In this document: positions 56,662 through 64,000 of the stretch, one piece after another | How positions within the stretch are numbered: the first letter of the stretch is position 1 | Layout of the letters: every line of letters starts with the position of its first letter | NCBI RefSeq assembly: GCF_025165815.1 | Contig: NZ_JAFFZE010000011.1 | Location: forward strand, 62,001-126,000 | Direction of reading: 5' to 3' | Source: Actinophytocola gossypii | GTDB taxonomy: Bacteria > Actinomycetota > Actinomycetes > Mycobacteriales > Pseudonocardiaceae | Length of the DNA stretch: 64,000 bases | Notes under the pieces: generated by a model | The model's database searches: none | What the model was told of the DNA's origin: nothing | What the model saw: the letters and a program-made list of their open reading frames with translations, nothing else | Translations under genes and position numbers: made by a program

Positions 56662-56667
56662 TAGAGT
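56662..56667 (+). promoter_or_regulatory. -10 element of fasR
   Basis: TAGAGT ends 7 nt before GTG 56675. Confidence 0.45.
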
Positions 56668-56674
56668 CGGGAGG

Positions 56675-57844
56675 GTGGTTCGGGTTTCGGAGGGGACGTT
56701 GGGGGCGCTGGAGCGGGCTTCGGGGAAGTTGGCTTCGGTTGCGGTTGCTTCTATGGAGGAGCAGTTCGCCTGGTTCGGGCGGATGCCGGCGGATCAGCGG
56801 GCTTCCGTTCTCCTGATCGCGCAGACGGGGGCTGCCGGGTTCACCTCCTACCTGCGGGATCAGGGGGAGGCCATTCGGCTCACTGCCGACGCGTTTCGGC
56901 AGGCGCCTCGGGATTTGTCGCGGTGGATCAGTTTGCGGCAGACGGTGGAGCTGGTTCGGGTCGCTGTGCAGGTGATCGAGCGGGAGGTGCCTGGGCTCGC
57001 GGCGGATGAGGAGGAGCGGCGGGTTCTTACCGAGGCGGTGCTTCGGTATGGGCGGGAGGTGGCTTTTACGTCGGCCATGTCTTATGCGACCGCTGCTGAG
57101 ACTCGGGGGGCTTGGGACGCTCGGTTGGAGGCGTCCGTGGTGGACGCGATCGTGCGGGGGGATGCCGAGGAGTCTTTGCTGAGTCGGGCCGCGGCGTTGG
57201 GGTGGGATTTGGACGCGGCGGCTACCGTTCTTGTGGGGAATTCTCCGTCGGACGATCCGCCTACCGTGCTTTACGAGGTGCGTAGTCGGGCGGCTCGGGC
57301 CAATCGGTCCGTTTTGCTGGGGGTGCAGGGGTCTCGGCTGGTTGTCGTGCTTGCGGGGGATACGGGGGTTACTGGGGACGTCTTGCGGCGGATGGCGACC
57401 TCTTTCGGGGAGGGAGCCGTGGTGGTTGGGCCCACTGTCGACAGCATCGCGGACGCGCATCGGAGTTCGGCGGACGCCTTGTCGGGGTTGCGGGCAGTGG
57501 TGGCGTGGCCTTCGGCGCCTCGGCCGGTGCGGTCGACCGATCTGTTGCCGGAGCGGGCGTTGGCGGGGGATCCGGAGGCGGAGTGGCAGTTGGTGGACCA
57601 GATCGCGCGGCCGTTGGAGGACGCGGGCGGGGCGTTGCTGGAGACCGTGGAGACCTTTCTGGAGGCGGGTGGGGTGTTGGAGACCTGCGCCCGGGAGCTC
57701 TACGTCCACCCGAACACGGTGCGGTACCGGTTGCGCAAGGCGGCTGAGGTCACCGGGCACAACGCGAGCGTTCCTCGGGACGCGCTCGTGCTCCGGATCG
57801 CGCTCGCGGTGGGGCGGCTGTCGCGCGCGCGTGGCCTGTGGTAA
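56675..57844 (+). CDS. fasR: PucR-family regulator of fatty-acid synthesis (FasR)
   Basis: About 389 aa. The C-terminus is a PucR HTH: LLETVETFLEAGGVLETCAR then ELYVHPNTVRYRLRKAAEV; the N-terminal 250 residues are helical with a GGDEF-like degenerate domain. It precedes fabD-fabH-acpP-fabF exactly as SCO2386 (FasR, activator of that operon in Streptomyces) and Rv2242 do. Start chosen at GTG 56675 from the -10 box; GTG 56657 is possible. Codon use is odd: many codons end in G or T, unlike the C-rich neighbours. Confidence 0.88.
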   Translation: MVRVSEGTLGALERASGKLASVAVASMEEQFAWFGRMPADQRASVLLIAQTGAAGFTSYLRDQGEAIRLTADAFRQAPRDLSRWISLRQTVELVRVAVQVIEREVPGLAADEEERRVLTEAVLRYGREVAFTSAMSYATAAETRGAWDARLEASVVDAIVRGDAEESLLSRAAALGWDLDAAATVLVGNSPSDDPPTVLYEVRSRAARANRSVLLGVQGSRLVVVLAGDTGVTGDVLRRMATSFGEGAVVVGPTVDSIADAHRSSADALSGLRAVVAWPSAPRPVRSTDLLPERALAGDPEAEWQLVDQIARPLEDAGGALLETVETFLEAGGVLETCARELYVHPNTVRYRLRKAAEVTGHNASVPRDALVLRIALAVGRLSRARGLW

Positions 57845-57846
57845 GT

Positions 57847-57912
57847 GGTACAGACAACACAAACGGCGTTGTACCGTTCATCTGGGGGTAACCTTTGTGG
57901 GGTTCCTACAAA
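57847..57912. promoter_or_regulatory. fabD upstream region, candidate FasR sites and promoter
   Basis: GGTACA (57847-57852) faces GTTGTACC (57868-57875) in inverted arms, and TTTGT (57894-57898) faces ACAAA (57908-57912). TAACCT (57889-57894) is a candidate -10 giving fabD a leader of about 78 nt. FasR binding here is inferred from Streptomyces. Confidence 0.4.
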
Positions 57913-57978
57913 TCGGCTGCCTCGACTTCGTGAGTGGCGGCATGCCTTCGAAGGCCCCCGACCGTGTTCAGTTGTCAT

Positions 57979-58908
57979 GTGCTCGCACTGCTCGCCCCAG
58001 GCCAGGGCTCCCAGACGCCAGGCATGTTCACTCCGTGGCTCGAACTGGACGGCACTCGCGAACGGGTCGCCGGCTGGTCGGAGCTGACCGGGCTCGACCT
58101 CCTGGAACTCGGCACGGTCGCCGACGCCGAGGCGATCCAGGACACCTCGGTCACCCAGCCGCTGGTCGTCGCGCTCGCGCTGTTGGCCTTCGAGGAGCTG
58201 GAGCGGCGGCACGAACTTCCGGGCGACGTGCTGGTCGCCGGGCACTCCGTCGGTGAGCTCGCGGCGGCCGCGATGGCCGGGGCGCTCAGTGCCGACGACG
58301 CCGTCGTGCTCGCCGCGGTGCGGGGCGCGGAGATGGCGCGGGCCTGCGCTCTGGAGCCGACCGGGATGGCGGCCGTCATGGGCGGTGAGCCGGAGCAGGT
58401 CGTCGACTGGCTCGCGGAGTTCGACCTGACGCCGGCGAACCGCAACGGGGCCGGGCAGATCGTCGCGGCCGGGCCGCTCGACAAGGTCGACGAGATGATC
58501 GCGGCCAAGCCCGACTGGGTGAAGAAGGTCATCAAGCTGAAGGTCGCGGGGGCGTTCCACACCCGGTTCATGGCCACCGCCAAGGACGCGCTCGGGAAGC
58601 GGGCCGAGAACGTGGCCGTCAGCGACCCGAGTCGTGCGCTGCTGTCGAACGCCGACGGACAGGTCGTCACCGAGGGTCAGGACGTGCTCGATCGGCTGGT
58701 CGCGCAGGTCACCCGGCCAGTGCGCTGGGATCTGTGCATGGCCGCGATGGCCGAGCGGGGGGTGGGCGCGGTCGCGGAGCTGCCGCCGGCCGGCACGCTC
58801 ACCGGGCTCGCCAAGCGCGAGCTCGACGGCGTCAAGCCGGTCGCGTTGAAGAAGCCGGAGGACCTGGCGAAGGTCGCCGACCTGCTCGGCGAGGAGAACG
58901 CCGCATGA
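57979..58908 (+). CDS. fabD: malonyl-CoA:ACP transacylase
   Basis: A 309-aa acyltransferase: LAPGQGSQTPGM, the serine in VAGHSVGELAAAAM, the arginine in VRGAEMARA and histidine in AGAFHTRFM. It loads malonate onto AcpP. GTG 57979 (MLALLAPGQGSQ) is set by homology; the frame is open a little upstream. First gene of the fab operon; it overlaps fabH by 4 nt. Confidence 0.94.
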   Translation: MLALLAPGQGSQTPGMFTPWLELDGTRERVAGWSELTGLDLLELGTVADAEAIQDTSVTQPLVVALALLAFEELERRHELPGDVLVAGHSVGELAAAAMAGALSADDAVVLAAVRGAEMARACALEPTGMAAVMGGEPEQVVDWLAEFDLTPANRNGAGQIVAAGPLDKVDEMIAAKPDWVKKVIKLKVAGAFHTRFMATAKDALGKRAENVAVSDPSRALLSNADGQVVTEGQDVLDRLVAQVTRPVRWDLCMAAMAERGVGAVAELPPAGTLTGLAKRELDGVKPVALKKPEDLAKVADLLGEENAA

Positions 58909-59879
58909 CCCGCATCCAGCAGTCCCGAGGTGCCGCGGCCAGCCGCATCCTCGGCATCGGCAGCAGCCAGCCCGAGCGCGTGGTCACCAACGACGAGCTG
59001 TCCACCAAGATGGACACCAACGACCAGTGGATCCGCGAGCGGGTCGGCATCGCCGAGCGGCGGTTCGCCGGGCCGGACGAGACGGTCGTGTCGATGGGCG
59101 TCGAGGCCGGGTCCAAGGCGATCGCCGCGTCCGGGCTGACCCCGTCCGACGTGGACACCGTGATCGTCGCGAACTGCACGAACACCGTGCCGATGCCCAA
59201 CGCCGCCGCGCAGATCGCCGAGCTGGTCGGGGCCAGGGCGGCCGGTGGGTTCGACCTCAACGCCGCGTGCGCCGGGTTCTGCTACGGGCTCGCGTCGGCC
59301 TCGGACATGGTCCGCGCCGGCTCGGCCGAGCGGGTGCTGGTGATCGGCTCGGAGAAGCTCACCGACATCGTCGACCCCCTCGACCGGTCCACGGCGATCA
59401 TCTTCGCCGACGCGGCCGGTGCCGCGGTCGTCGGGCCGAGCGACGAGCCGGGCATCGGGCCGGTCGCCTGGGGCACCGCCGGTGACCTGGCCGAGACGAT
59501 CCGGATGCCCAACGGCCGGCACATCCACCAGGAGGGCCAGTCGGTCTTCCGCTGGGCGACCACCAAGATCGCGCCGATCGCGCTGCGTGCCGTCGAACTG
59601 GCCGGGCTGACGCCGGCCGACATCGACGTCCTGGTCCCGCACCAGGCGAACCTGCGCATCGTCGAGGCGATCGCGAAGAAGCTGCGGCAGAAGGGCGCCC
59701 GGGAGGACATGGTCGTCGCCGACGACATCGTCACCTCGGGCAACACCTCCTCGGCATCCATCCCGATGGCGATGGACCACATGCGCGCGGCGGGCCGGGT
59801 GCACTCCGGCGACGTCGCCCTGCTGATCGGGTTCGGCGCGGGGCTCTCCTACGCCGGCCAAGTCGTGATCTGTCCGTGA
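58905..59879 (+). CDS. fabH: beta-ketoacyl-ACP synthase III
   Basis: A 324-aa KAS III with the Cys-His-Asn triad: C122 in NAACAGFCYG, VPHQANLRIVEA and SGNTSSASIP. It condenses an acyl-CoA primer with malonyl-ACP to start fatty-acid chains, including branched primers typical of this group. ATGA overlap with fabD. M. tuberculosis has no fabH at this place, whereas Streptomyces does. Confidence 0.94.
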   Translation: MTRIQQSRGAAASRILGIGSSQPERVVTNDELSTKMDTNDQWIRERVGIAERRFAGPDETVVSMGVEAGSKAIAASGLTPSDVDTVIVANCTNTVPMPNAAAQIAELVGARAAGGFDLNAACAGFCYGLASASDMVRAGSAERVLVIGSEKLTDIVDPLDRSTAIIFADAAGAAVVGPSDEPGIGPVAWGTAGDLAETIRMPNGRHIHQEGQSVFRWATTKIAPIALRAVELAGLTPADIDVLVPHQANLRIVEAIAKKLRQKGAREDMVVADDIVTSGNTSSASIPMAMDHMRAAGRVHSGDVALLIGFGAGLSYAGQVVICP

Positions 59880-59917
59880 TTTCCGCAGTTCCCTACCAGA
59901 AAGAGAGAGTGAACCCC

Positions 59918-60169
59918 ATGGCCGAGAAGCCCACCGAAGAGCAGATCCTCGCCGGTCTCGCCGAGATCGTCGAAGAGGTCGCCGGTGTGGAGTCCGACGA
60001 GGTCACCGCGGACAAGTCCTTCGTGGACGACCTGGACATCGACTCGCTGTCGATGGTCGAGATCGCCGTCCAGGCCGAGGACCGCTTCGAGGTGAAGATC
60101 CCGGACGCGGAGCTCGCCAACCTGAAGACCGTCGGCGACGCGGTCAGCTACGTCGCCAAGAACGCCTGA
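59918..60169 (+). CDS. acpP: acyl carrier protein
   Basis: An 83-aa acidic ACP. The phosphopantetheine serine is S43 in DLDIDSLSMVE. It lacks the long C-terminal extension of mycobacterial AcpM, consistent with no mycolic-acid synthesis. ATG 59918 has a GAGAG-rich ribosome site; the longer frame to 59876 overlaps fabH and is not needed. Confidence 0.96.
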   Translation: MAEKPTEEQILAGLAEIVEEVAGVESDEVTADKSFVDDLDIDSLSMVEIAVQAEDRFEVKIPDAELANLKTVGDAVSYVAKNA

Positions 60170-60203
60170 GCCATCAGGAACTGAACCCACCTCGGAGGGG
60201 GAC

Positions 60204-61451
60204 ATGAGCACGGTCGATGTGGTCGTCACCGGCATGGGTGCGACGACTCCGCTCGGCGGCGACGTCACGTCCACCTGGGACGCGCTGCTCGCCGGCAAGA
60301 ACGGCATCCGGGCCAACGACGCCGAATGGGTGTCGAAGTTCGACCTGCCGACACGGCTCGCGGCGCCGCTTGCGGTCGAACCGTCCGAGGTGCTGCCGCG
60401 GGTCCAGCTGCGCAGGCTGGACCGCTGCGAACAGATCGCGATCATCGCGGCGCGCGAGGCCTGGGCGGACGCCGGGTTCGAACGGCCGACCGAGGAACAC
60501 CAGTCGGTCGAACCGGAACGGCTCGGCGTCGCCATCGGCACCGGCATCGGCGGCCCGGTGACCCTGCTCGACCAGGACGACCTGCTGGAGAACCACGGGC
60601 TGCGCAAGGTGTCGCCGCTGACCGTGCCGATGCTGATGCCGAACGGCCCGGCCGCGCACGTCAGCATCGACCTGATGGCCAGGGCCGGGGTGCACTCCCC
60701 CGCGTCGGCGTGCGCGTCCGGCGCGGAGGGCCTGGCCACCGCGTGGCAAATGATCCAGACCGGTCGGGCCGACGTGGTGGTCGCGGGTGGCGCGGAGGCG
60801 TGCATCCACCAGATCACCGTCGCCGGGTTCGCCCAGTCGCGGACGCTGAGCCTGCGCAACGACGAGCCGGAGCGCGCGTCCCGGCCGTTCGACGTCGACC
60901 GCGACGGGTTCGTGCTCGGCGAGGGCGCCGGCGTGCTGGTGCTCGAGCGCGAGGACCACGCGCGGGCACGGGGCGCGCGGATCTACGGGCGGTTGGCCGG
61001 CACCGGCATCACGTCCGACGCGTACCACATCACCGGCAACCACCCGGAGGGCATCGGGCAGATCAACGCGATCACCCAGGCCATCCGCACCGCCGGTCTG
61101 TCGCCGACCGACATCGGACACGTGAACGCGCACGCCACGTCGACCGTCGTCGGCGACATCGGCGAGGCGGTCGCGATCTCGAAGGCGATCGGCGAGCACG
61201 TGGTGCTGACCGCGCCGAAGAGCGCGCTCGGCCACCTGGTCGGCGGCGCCGGCGCGGTGGAGAGCATCGCGACGCTGCTGTCGATCTACCACGGCATCAT
61301 CCCGGCGACGCGGAACCTGGAGAACCAGGATCCGAAGGTCACCCTGGACGTGGTCGCCGGCGAACCGCGCAAGCTGGAACTGACCGCGGCGGTGAACGAC
61401 TCGTTCGGCTTCGGCGGGCACAACGTGGCCCTGGCCTTCACCGCGGCCTGA
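60204..61451 (+). CDS. fabF: beta-ketoacyl-ACP synthase II
   Basis: A 415-aa KAS II: Cys in SPASACASGAEGLATAW, His in NAHATST and in KSALGHLVGGAG, and NDSFGFGGHN at the end. It elongates acyl-ACPs. CGGAGG precedes the ATG. Only one KAS gene follows acpP here, in contrast to kasA-kasB in mycobacteria. Confidence 0.95.
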   Translation: MSTVDVVVTGMGATTPLGGDVTSTWDALLAGKNGIRANDAEWVSKFDLPTRLAAPLAVEPSEVLPRVQLRRLDRCEQIAIIAAREAWADAGFERPTEEHQSVEPERLGVAIGTGIGGPVTLLDQDDLLENHGLRKVSPLTVPMLMPNGPAAHVSIDLMARAGVHSPASACASGAEGLATAWQMIQTGRADVVVAGGAEACIHQITVAGFAQSRTLSLRNDEPERASRPFDVDRDGFVLGEGAGVLVLEREDHARARGARIYGRLAGTGITSDAYHITGNHPEGIGQINAITQAIRTAGLSPTDIGHVNAHATSTVVGDIGEAVAISKAIGEHVVLTAPKSALGHLVGGAGAVESIATLLSIYHGIIPATRNLENQDPKVTLDVVAGEPRKLELTAAVNDSFGFGGHNVALAFTAA

Positions 61452-61468
61452 CGTTCGAGGGCGGTCGC

Positions 61469-61654
61469 TCAGCTGTCGAGCCGGCCGCCCTTGACCATCC
61501 CGACCAGCCCGGGCACGTCGGCCACCAGCTCCGGCCCGCCCGGCTGTTTGGAGTCACGCAACGCCCCCAGCGTGCGGAAGACCTCGACACAGCCGTTGCC
61601 GGTGTCCGATAACGAGGACTTTCGCCATCCGTCGCGGCGATCTGCGGTGGACAT
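61469..61654 (-). CDS. DUF397 protein
   Basis: A 61-aa protein with the DUF397 pattern: GWRKSSLSDTGNGCVEV at the start and the VxDSK motif (LRDSKQPGGPEL). Such proteins pair with Scr1-type HTH regulators in actinobacteria, sometimes proposed as toxin-antitoxin-like or developmental modules. It lies 13 nt after its partner gene on the same strand. Confidence 0.9.
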   Translation of the reverse strand: MSTADRRDGWRKSSLSDTGNGCVEVFRTLGALRDSKQPGGPELVADVPGLVGMVKGGRLDS

Positions 61655-61667
61655 GGTTCCTCCGTGA

Positions 61668-62519
61668 TCAGGTCAACGCCGTGAGGCGCGTACGGATCAG
61701 ATCGGCGGTCTGCTCCGGCGACAGCGCTACCTCACGCAGCCGGTGGACGATCCGAGTATAGCCAGCGACCTGGGCCTGATCCTGTACGTAGACGGCCCCG
61801 TTGACCATCTCCGCGTAGCCGATGCTCTGGGCTTCGGCGAAGTCGAGCACGGTGAACGGCCCGACGAGGGCGTCGTGCGCACCGAGCGCGGTCGGCAGGA
61901 TCCGAAGCTCGACGTTGTCACGCTGCCCGAGTTCCACCAGGCGCTCAAGCTGCGCACGCATGATCCCGGCCCCGCCGATGGGCCGGTCGAGGACGACTTC
62001 TTCGAGCATGACGGCCAGCCGTAGCGGGTGCTCCTCGTCGAACAGGCGACGCTGGCGTTCCATCCGCAGGCTCACGGTCCGCTCGTCGTGATCCGGACGG
62101 ACGCGGAGGTTGCCGGCAGTGACGCCGAGGGCGTAGGCCTCGGTTTGCAGCAGCGCCGGGAGAACCAACGGTGCGTAGATCGACGACCGGGAGGCCAACC
62201 CCTCCAGGCCGACGAAGGTCCGCAACCAGTCAGGAACGACATCGGTCCACGGTGCCCACCAGGTCTGCTGACCGGCGCTGCCAGCCAGCGACGACAGGCG
62301 GTCGATGTCGGCCTGGTCGGCGCGGTAGAAGCGGAGCAGGTCGCGCACCTCGGCCGGTTGCTGCTGGTTGCGGCCGCTCTCCATGTGGCCGACCTTGCCT
62401 GCGGAGCAGTTGATGACCTTGGCCGCTTCGGTGATCTTCTTGCCGACGCGTTCCCGGAACCGGGTCAGCTCGACCCCCACCAGCCAGCGCACCGCCGACG
62501 GGTCCTCGCGATCTGCCAC
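61668..62519 (-). CDS. Scr1-type helix-turn-helix regulator (DUF5753)
   Basis: A 283-aa regulator. An XRE-like HTH occupies about 14-70 (LTRFRERVGKKITEAAKVIN, AGKVGHMESGRNQQQP), and the DUF5753 domain follows (IYAPLVLPALLQTEAYA, LRMERQRRLFDEEHPLRLAVMLEE). AAGGAGG lies about 10 nt before GTG 62519. Partner of the DUF397 gene; divergent from a 71-aa gene that may belong to the same module. Confidence 0.9.
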   Translation of the reverse strand: MADREDPSAVRWLVGVELTRFRERVGKKITEAAKVINCSAGKVGHMESGRNQQQPAEVRDLLRFYRADQADIDRLSSLAGSAGQQTWWAPWTDVVPDWLRTFVGLEGLASRSSIYAPLVLPALLQTEAYALGVTAGNLRVRPDHDERTVSLRMERQRRLFDEEHPLRLAVMLEEVVLDRPIGGAGIMRAQLERLVELGQRDNVELRILPTALGAHDALVGPFTVLDFAEAQSIGYAEMVNGAVYVQDQAQVAGYTRIVHRLREVALSPEQTADLIRTRLTALT

Positions 62520-62636
62520 TCGTCTCGATCCTCCTTCGTGCGGCGTCCAGTCTGCCCGGCCATGCCGGGACCGAACGAGCCTCATCAACCGATCGAGGTA
62601 TGGCGACCTGTAGGACCATACGTAACACTCGCAGGC

Positions 62637-62852
62637 ATGACCACCACCCATCTGACCACCGGGATCTGGGCCGCGGTCCAGGACGGCTGCCCGCTGCGGT
62701 GCGGCGTCGAGGGCAGCGACATGGCGAATCTGATCATCGGCGAGGACGGCGGTATCGAGTTGCAGCTCGACGCCACGACCATGCGCAGGCTGGCCGAGGT
62801 CAGCGCGCAGGCGGTGTCCGAAATGGACGTCCTGTACGAGCGCGGCCGCTGA
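62637..62852 (+). CDS. small protein divergent from Scr1-type regulator
   Basis: A 71-aa protein (MTTTHLTTGIWAAVQDGCPL) with two cysteines in CPLRC, then strands (LIIGEDGGIELQLD) and a C-terminal helix. No family recognised. It starts 117 nt from the regulator on the opposite strand and is probably controlled with it. The long overlapping frame upstream is not used. Confidence 0.55.
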   Translation: MTTTHLTTGIWAAVQDGCPLRCGVEGSDMANLIIGEDGGIELQLDATTMRRLAEVSAQAVSEMDVLYERGR

Positions 62853-62858
62853 CCGCGG

Positions 62859-63437
62859 TCAGGCGCAGGCCTCGTGCTGGGGGCTGGCGGCCGTGGTACC
62901 GCTGTCGATCTTCCAACCGGCGTCGGTCTCGACCAGGGGGAAGACCACGTTCCAGTTGATGCAGGGCACGCGCAGCTCCTGCGGCGCGTCCGCCGGGTCC
63001 TGCACGCTGGTGAACTTCATCAGCACCCGTGCCTCGCCCTCGGCGGCCAGTTCGATCCGGTGCACCACGATGCTTCCGTCCCGGGTCGAACGGTAGCTGC
63101 GCAGCCACGCCTCCCTCGGCTGGCGGTCCACCCGGTTCGGGGTCACCGTCGCGGTCCACGCTTCGTAGTCGCGGGCGTTGATCGCGTCGAAGTAGGTCTG
63201 CAGGACCGCGCGTACGGGCTCGAACAGCGGGTGCGCGCCCGCGTCCTGGGTGCCGAGCACCACGGTCGGGCCTGGCTGCTCCTCGGGCGGCACCGACGTG
63301 CTGGGAGCCGGCACGACGTCGGCGACCTCCCGATCCTCGTACACGGTGCGCGCCAGCAACCCGCCGATCGCGGTCGCGATCACCGTGATGAGGAGGACCG
63401 GCAGCAACCACGGCTGGCGGCCGCGTTCAGGGGCCAC
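62859..63437 (-). CDS. membrane-anchored SnoaL/NTF2-like protein
   Basis: A 192-aa protein with one N-terminal membrane helix (WLLPVLLITVIATAIGGLLA), a Pro/Thr/Ser linker, and an external domain beginning VRAVLQTYFDAINARDYEAWTATV, the first helix of NTF2-like folds, ending with a two-cysteine C-terminal region. Function unknown. GTG 63437. It follows the DUF3145 gene by 13 nt on the same strand. Confidence 0.7.
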   Translation of the reverse strand: MAPERGRQPWLLPVLLITVIATAIGGLLARTVYEDREVADVVPAPSTSVPPEEQPGPTVVLGTQDAGAHPLFEPVRAVLQTYFDAINARDYEAWTATVTPNRVDRQPREAWLRSYRSTRDGSIVVHRIELAAEGEARVLMKFTSVQDPADAPQELRVPCINWNVVFPLVETDAGWKIDSGTTAASPQHEACA

Positions 63438-63450
63438 GCGGAGAGACTAC

Positions 63451-63942
63451 TCAGCCCACCCGGTGCAGCCAGGTGACCGGGGCACCGTCCCCGGCCCGCC
63501 GGTACGGCTCGAGCGCCGCGTCCCAGGACGCGCCGAGCAGCTCGTCGACCTTGTGGGCGAACGCCTCGCCCGCCCGGCTCGCCGTCGCCATCGCGCGCAG
63601 CTGGTCCTCGCCGACCACGATGTCGCCGTTCGCGGACGTGCGGGCGCGCCACAGGCCCAGCGTCGGTACGAAGCAGAAACGTTCGCCGTCGACGCCCTCG
63701 CTCGGTTCCTCGGTCACCTCGAACCGGGTCATCGGCCACGCCTTCAACGCGGTCACCAACTTGGCACCGGTTCCGGCCTCACCTGTCCAGCCGCACTCGG
63801 CCCGGAGCTGTCCCTGCGCCGCCGGCTGTGCGGTCCACTGCAGGTTCGCCCGGACTCCAAGGGTGCCCGAAATAGCCCACTCGACGTGCGGACATACCGC
63901 AGACGGCGACGAGTGGACGTACACCACGCCACGAGTGCTCAC
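63451..63942 (-). CDS. DUF3145 family protein
   Basis: A 163-aa soluble protein matching the actinobacterial DUF3145 family: STRGVVYVHSSPSAVCPHVE, LRAECGWTGEAGTGAKLVTAL and a GEDQLRAM segment. Function unknown; relatives lie near the fab cluster in other actinobacteria. GGAGG lies 6-7 nt before GTG 63942. Confidence 0.85.
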   Translation of the reverse strand: MSTRGVVYVHSSPSAVCPHVEWAISGTLGVRANLQWTAQPAAQGQLRAECGWTGEAGTGAKLVTALKAWPMTRFEVTEEPSEGVDGERFCFVPTLGLWRARTSANGDIVVGEDQLRAMATASRAGEAFAHKVDELLGASWDAALEPYRRAGDGAPVTWLHRVG

Positions 63943-64000
63943 TGCTGACCTCCGCTGCTCGACGAGGAACCGTCTTCCCCTACGCCCTCGTCACGGCGGT

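Overview
This window is a chromosomal segment of a high-GC actinobacterium, most likely a member of the Pseudonocardiaceae (Saccharothrix/Actinosynnema/Lentzea/Amycolatopsis type; the genus is an inference). The signs are about 70% GC, GTG and occasional TTG starts, a cytochrome bcc-aa3 branch with diheme QcrC and CtaF, PimB', FasR, and a Scr1/DUF397 pair. From memory, the gene order follows the Mycobacterium tuberculosis H37Rv interval around Rv2184c to Rv2246, with local insertions, deletions and one inverted block. No transposase, prophage, rRNA or CRISPR array was seen.

Layout. 1-9.7 kb: envelope and lipid-related genes (start of an ArsA-type ATPase, two SRPBCC proteins, a phosphoesterase, a truncated and degenerate acyl-CoA ligase, a thioredoxin-reductase-like flavoprotein, the mannosyltransferase PimB', an anchored HExxH protein, a secreted NlpC/P60 hydrolase with a structured leader, a small four-cysteine protein, an NYN-domain protein). 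9.7-14.3 kb: a DEDD exonuclease/GIY-YIG protein, a partial inositol operon (iolC, aldolase-like gene, iolB) and a dehydrogenase remnant. 14.3-24.6 kb: respiratory genes qcrB-qcrA-qcrC-ctaE and ctaF-ctaC, with an atypical receiver protein, trpD and asnB between or beside them. 24.6-37.5 kb: sugar/nucleoside kinase, A-type Fe-S carrier, glycerate kinase, oxidoreductases, cobU-cobT-cobS, ilvE and a permease-like protein with an internal 57-bp repeat. 37.5-50.2 kb: pepA, a membrane-anchored Hsp70-like protein, lpdA, dlaT, lipB and lipA, interrupted by two TetR regulators with clear palindromic operators, an unknown protein and a methyltransferase. 50.2-56.7 kb: DedA, MarR, tRNA-Val, ahpE, a DUF3052 gene, aceE and a six-copy 22-bp repeat. 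56.7-61.5 kb: fasR-fabD-fabH-acpP-fabF. 61.5-64 kb: DUF397/Scr1-type regulators, small proteins and a DUF3145 gene.

The genes join central carbon and lipoate metabolism (lipoate synthesis, E1, E2, E3) to fatty-acid synthesis, respiration and envelope building. Regulatory architecture stands out: about 17 genes have a TANNNT-like -10 hexamer ending 6-8 nt before the start codon, which predicts leaderless mRNAs. Four exact DnaA-box 9-mers all lie between genes. I see no single self-evident new system. The best leads are the competing-stem leader of the NlpC/P60 gene, the TetR/methyltransferase insertion inside the lipoate locus, the fasR upstream repeat, the Hsp70-like membrane protein and the four-cysteine small protein.
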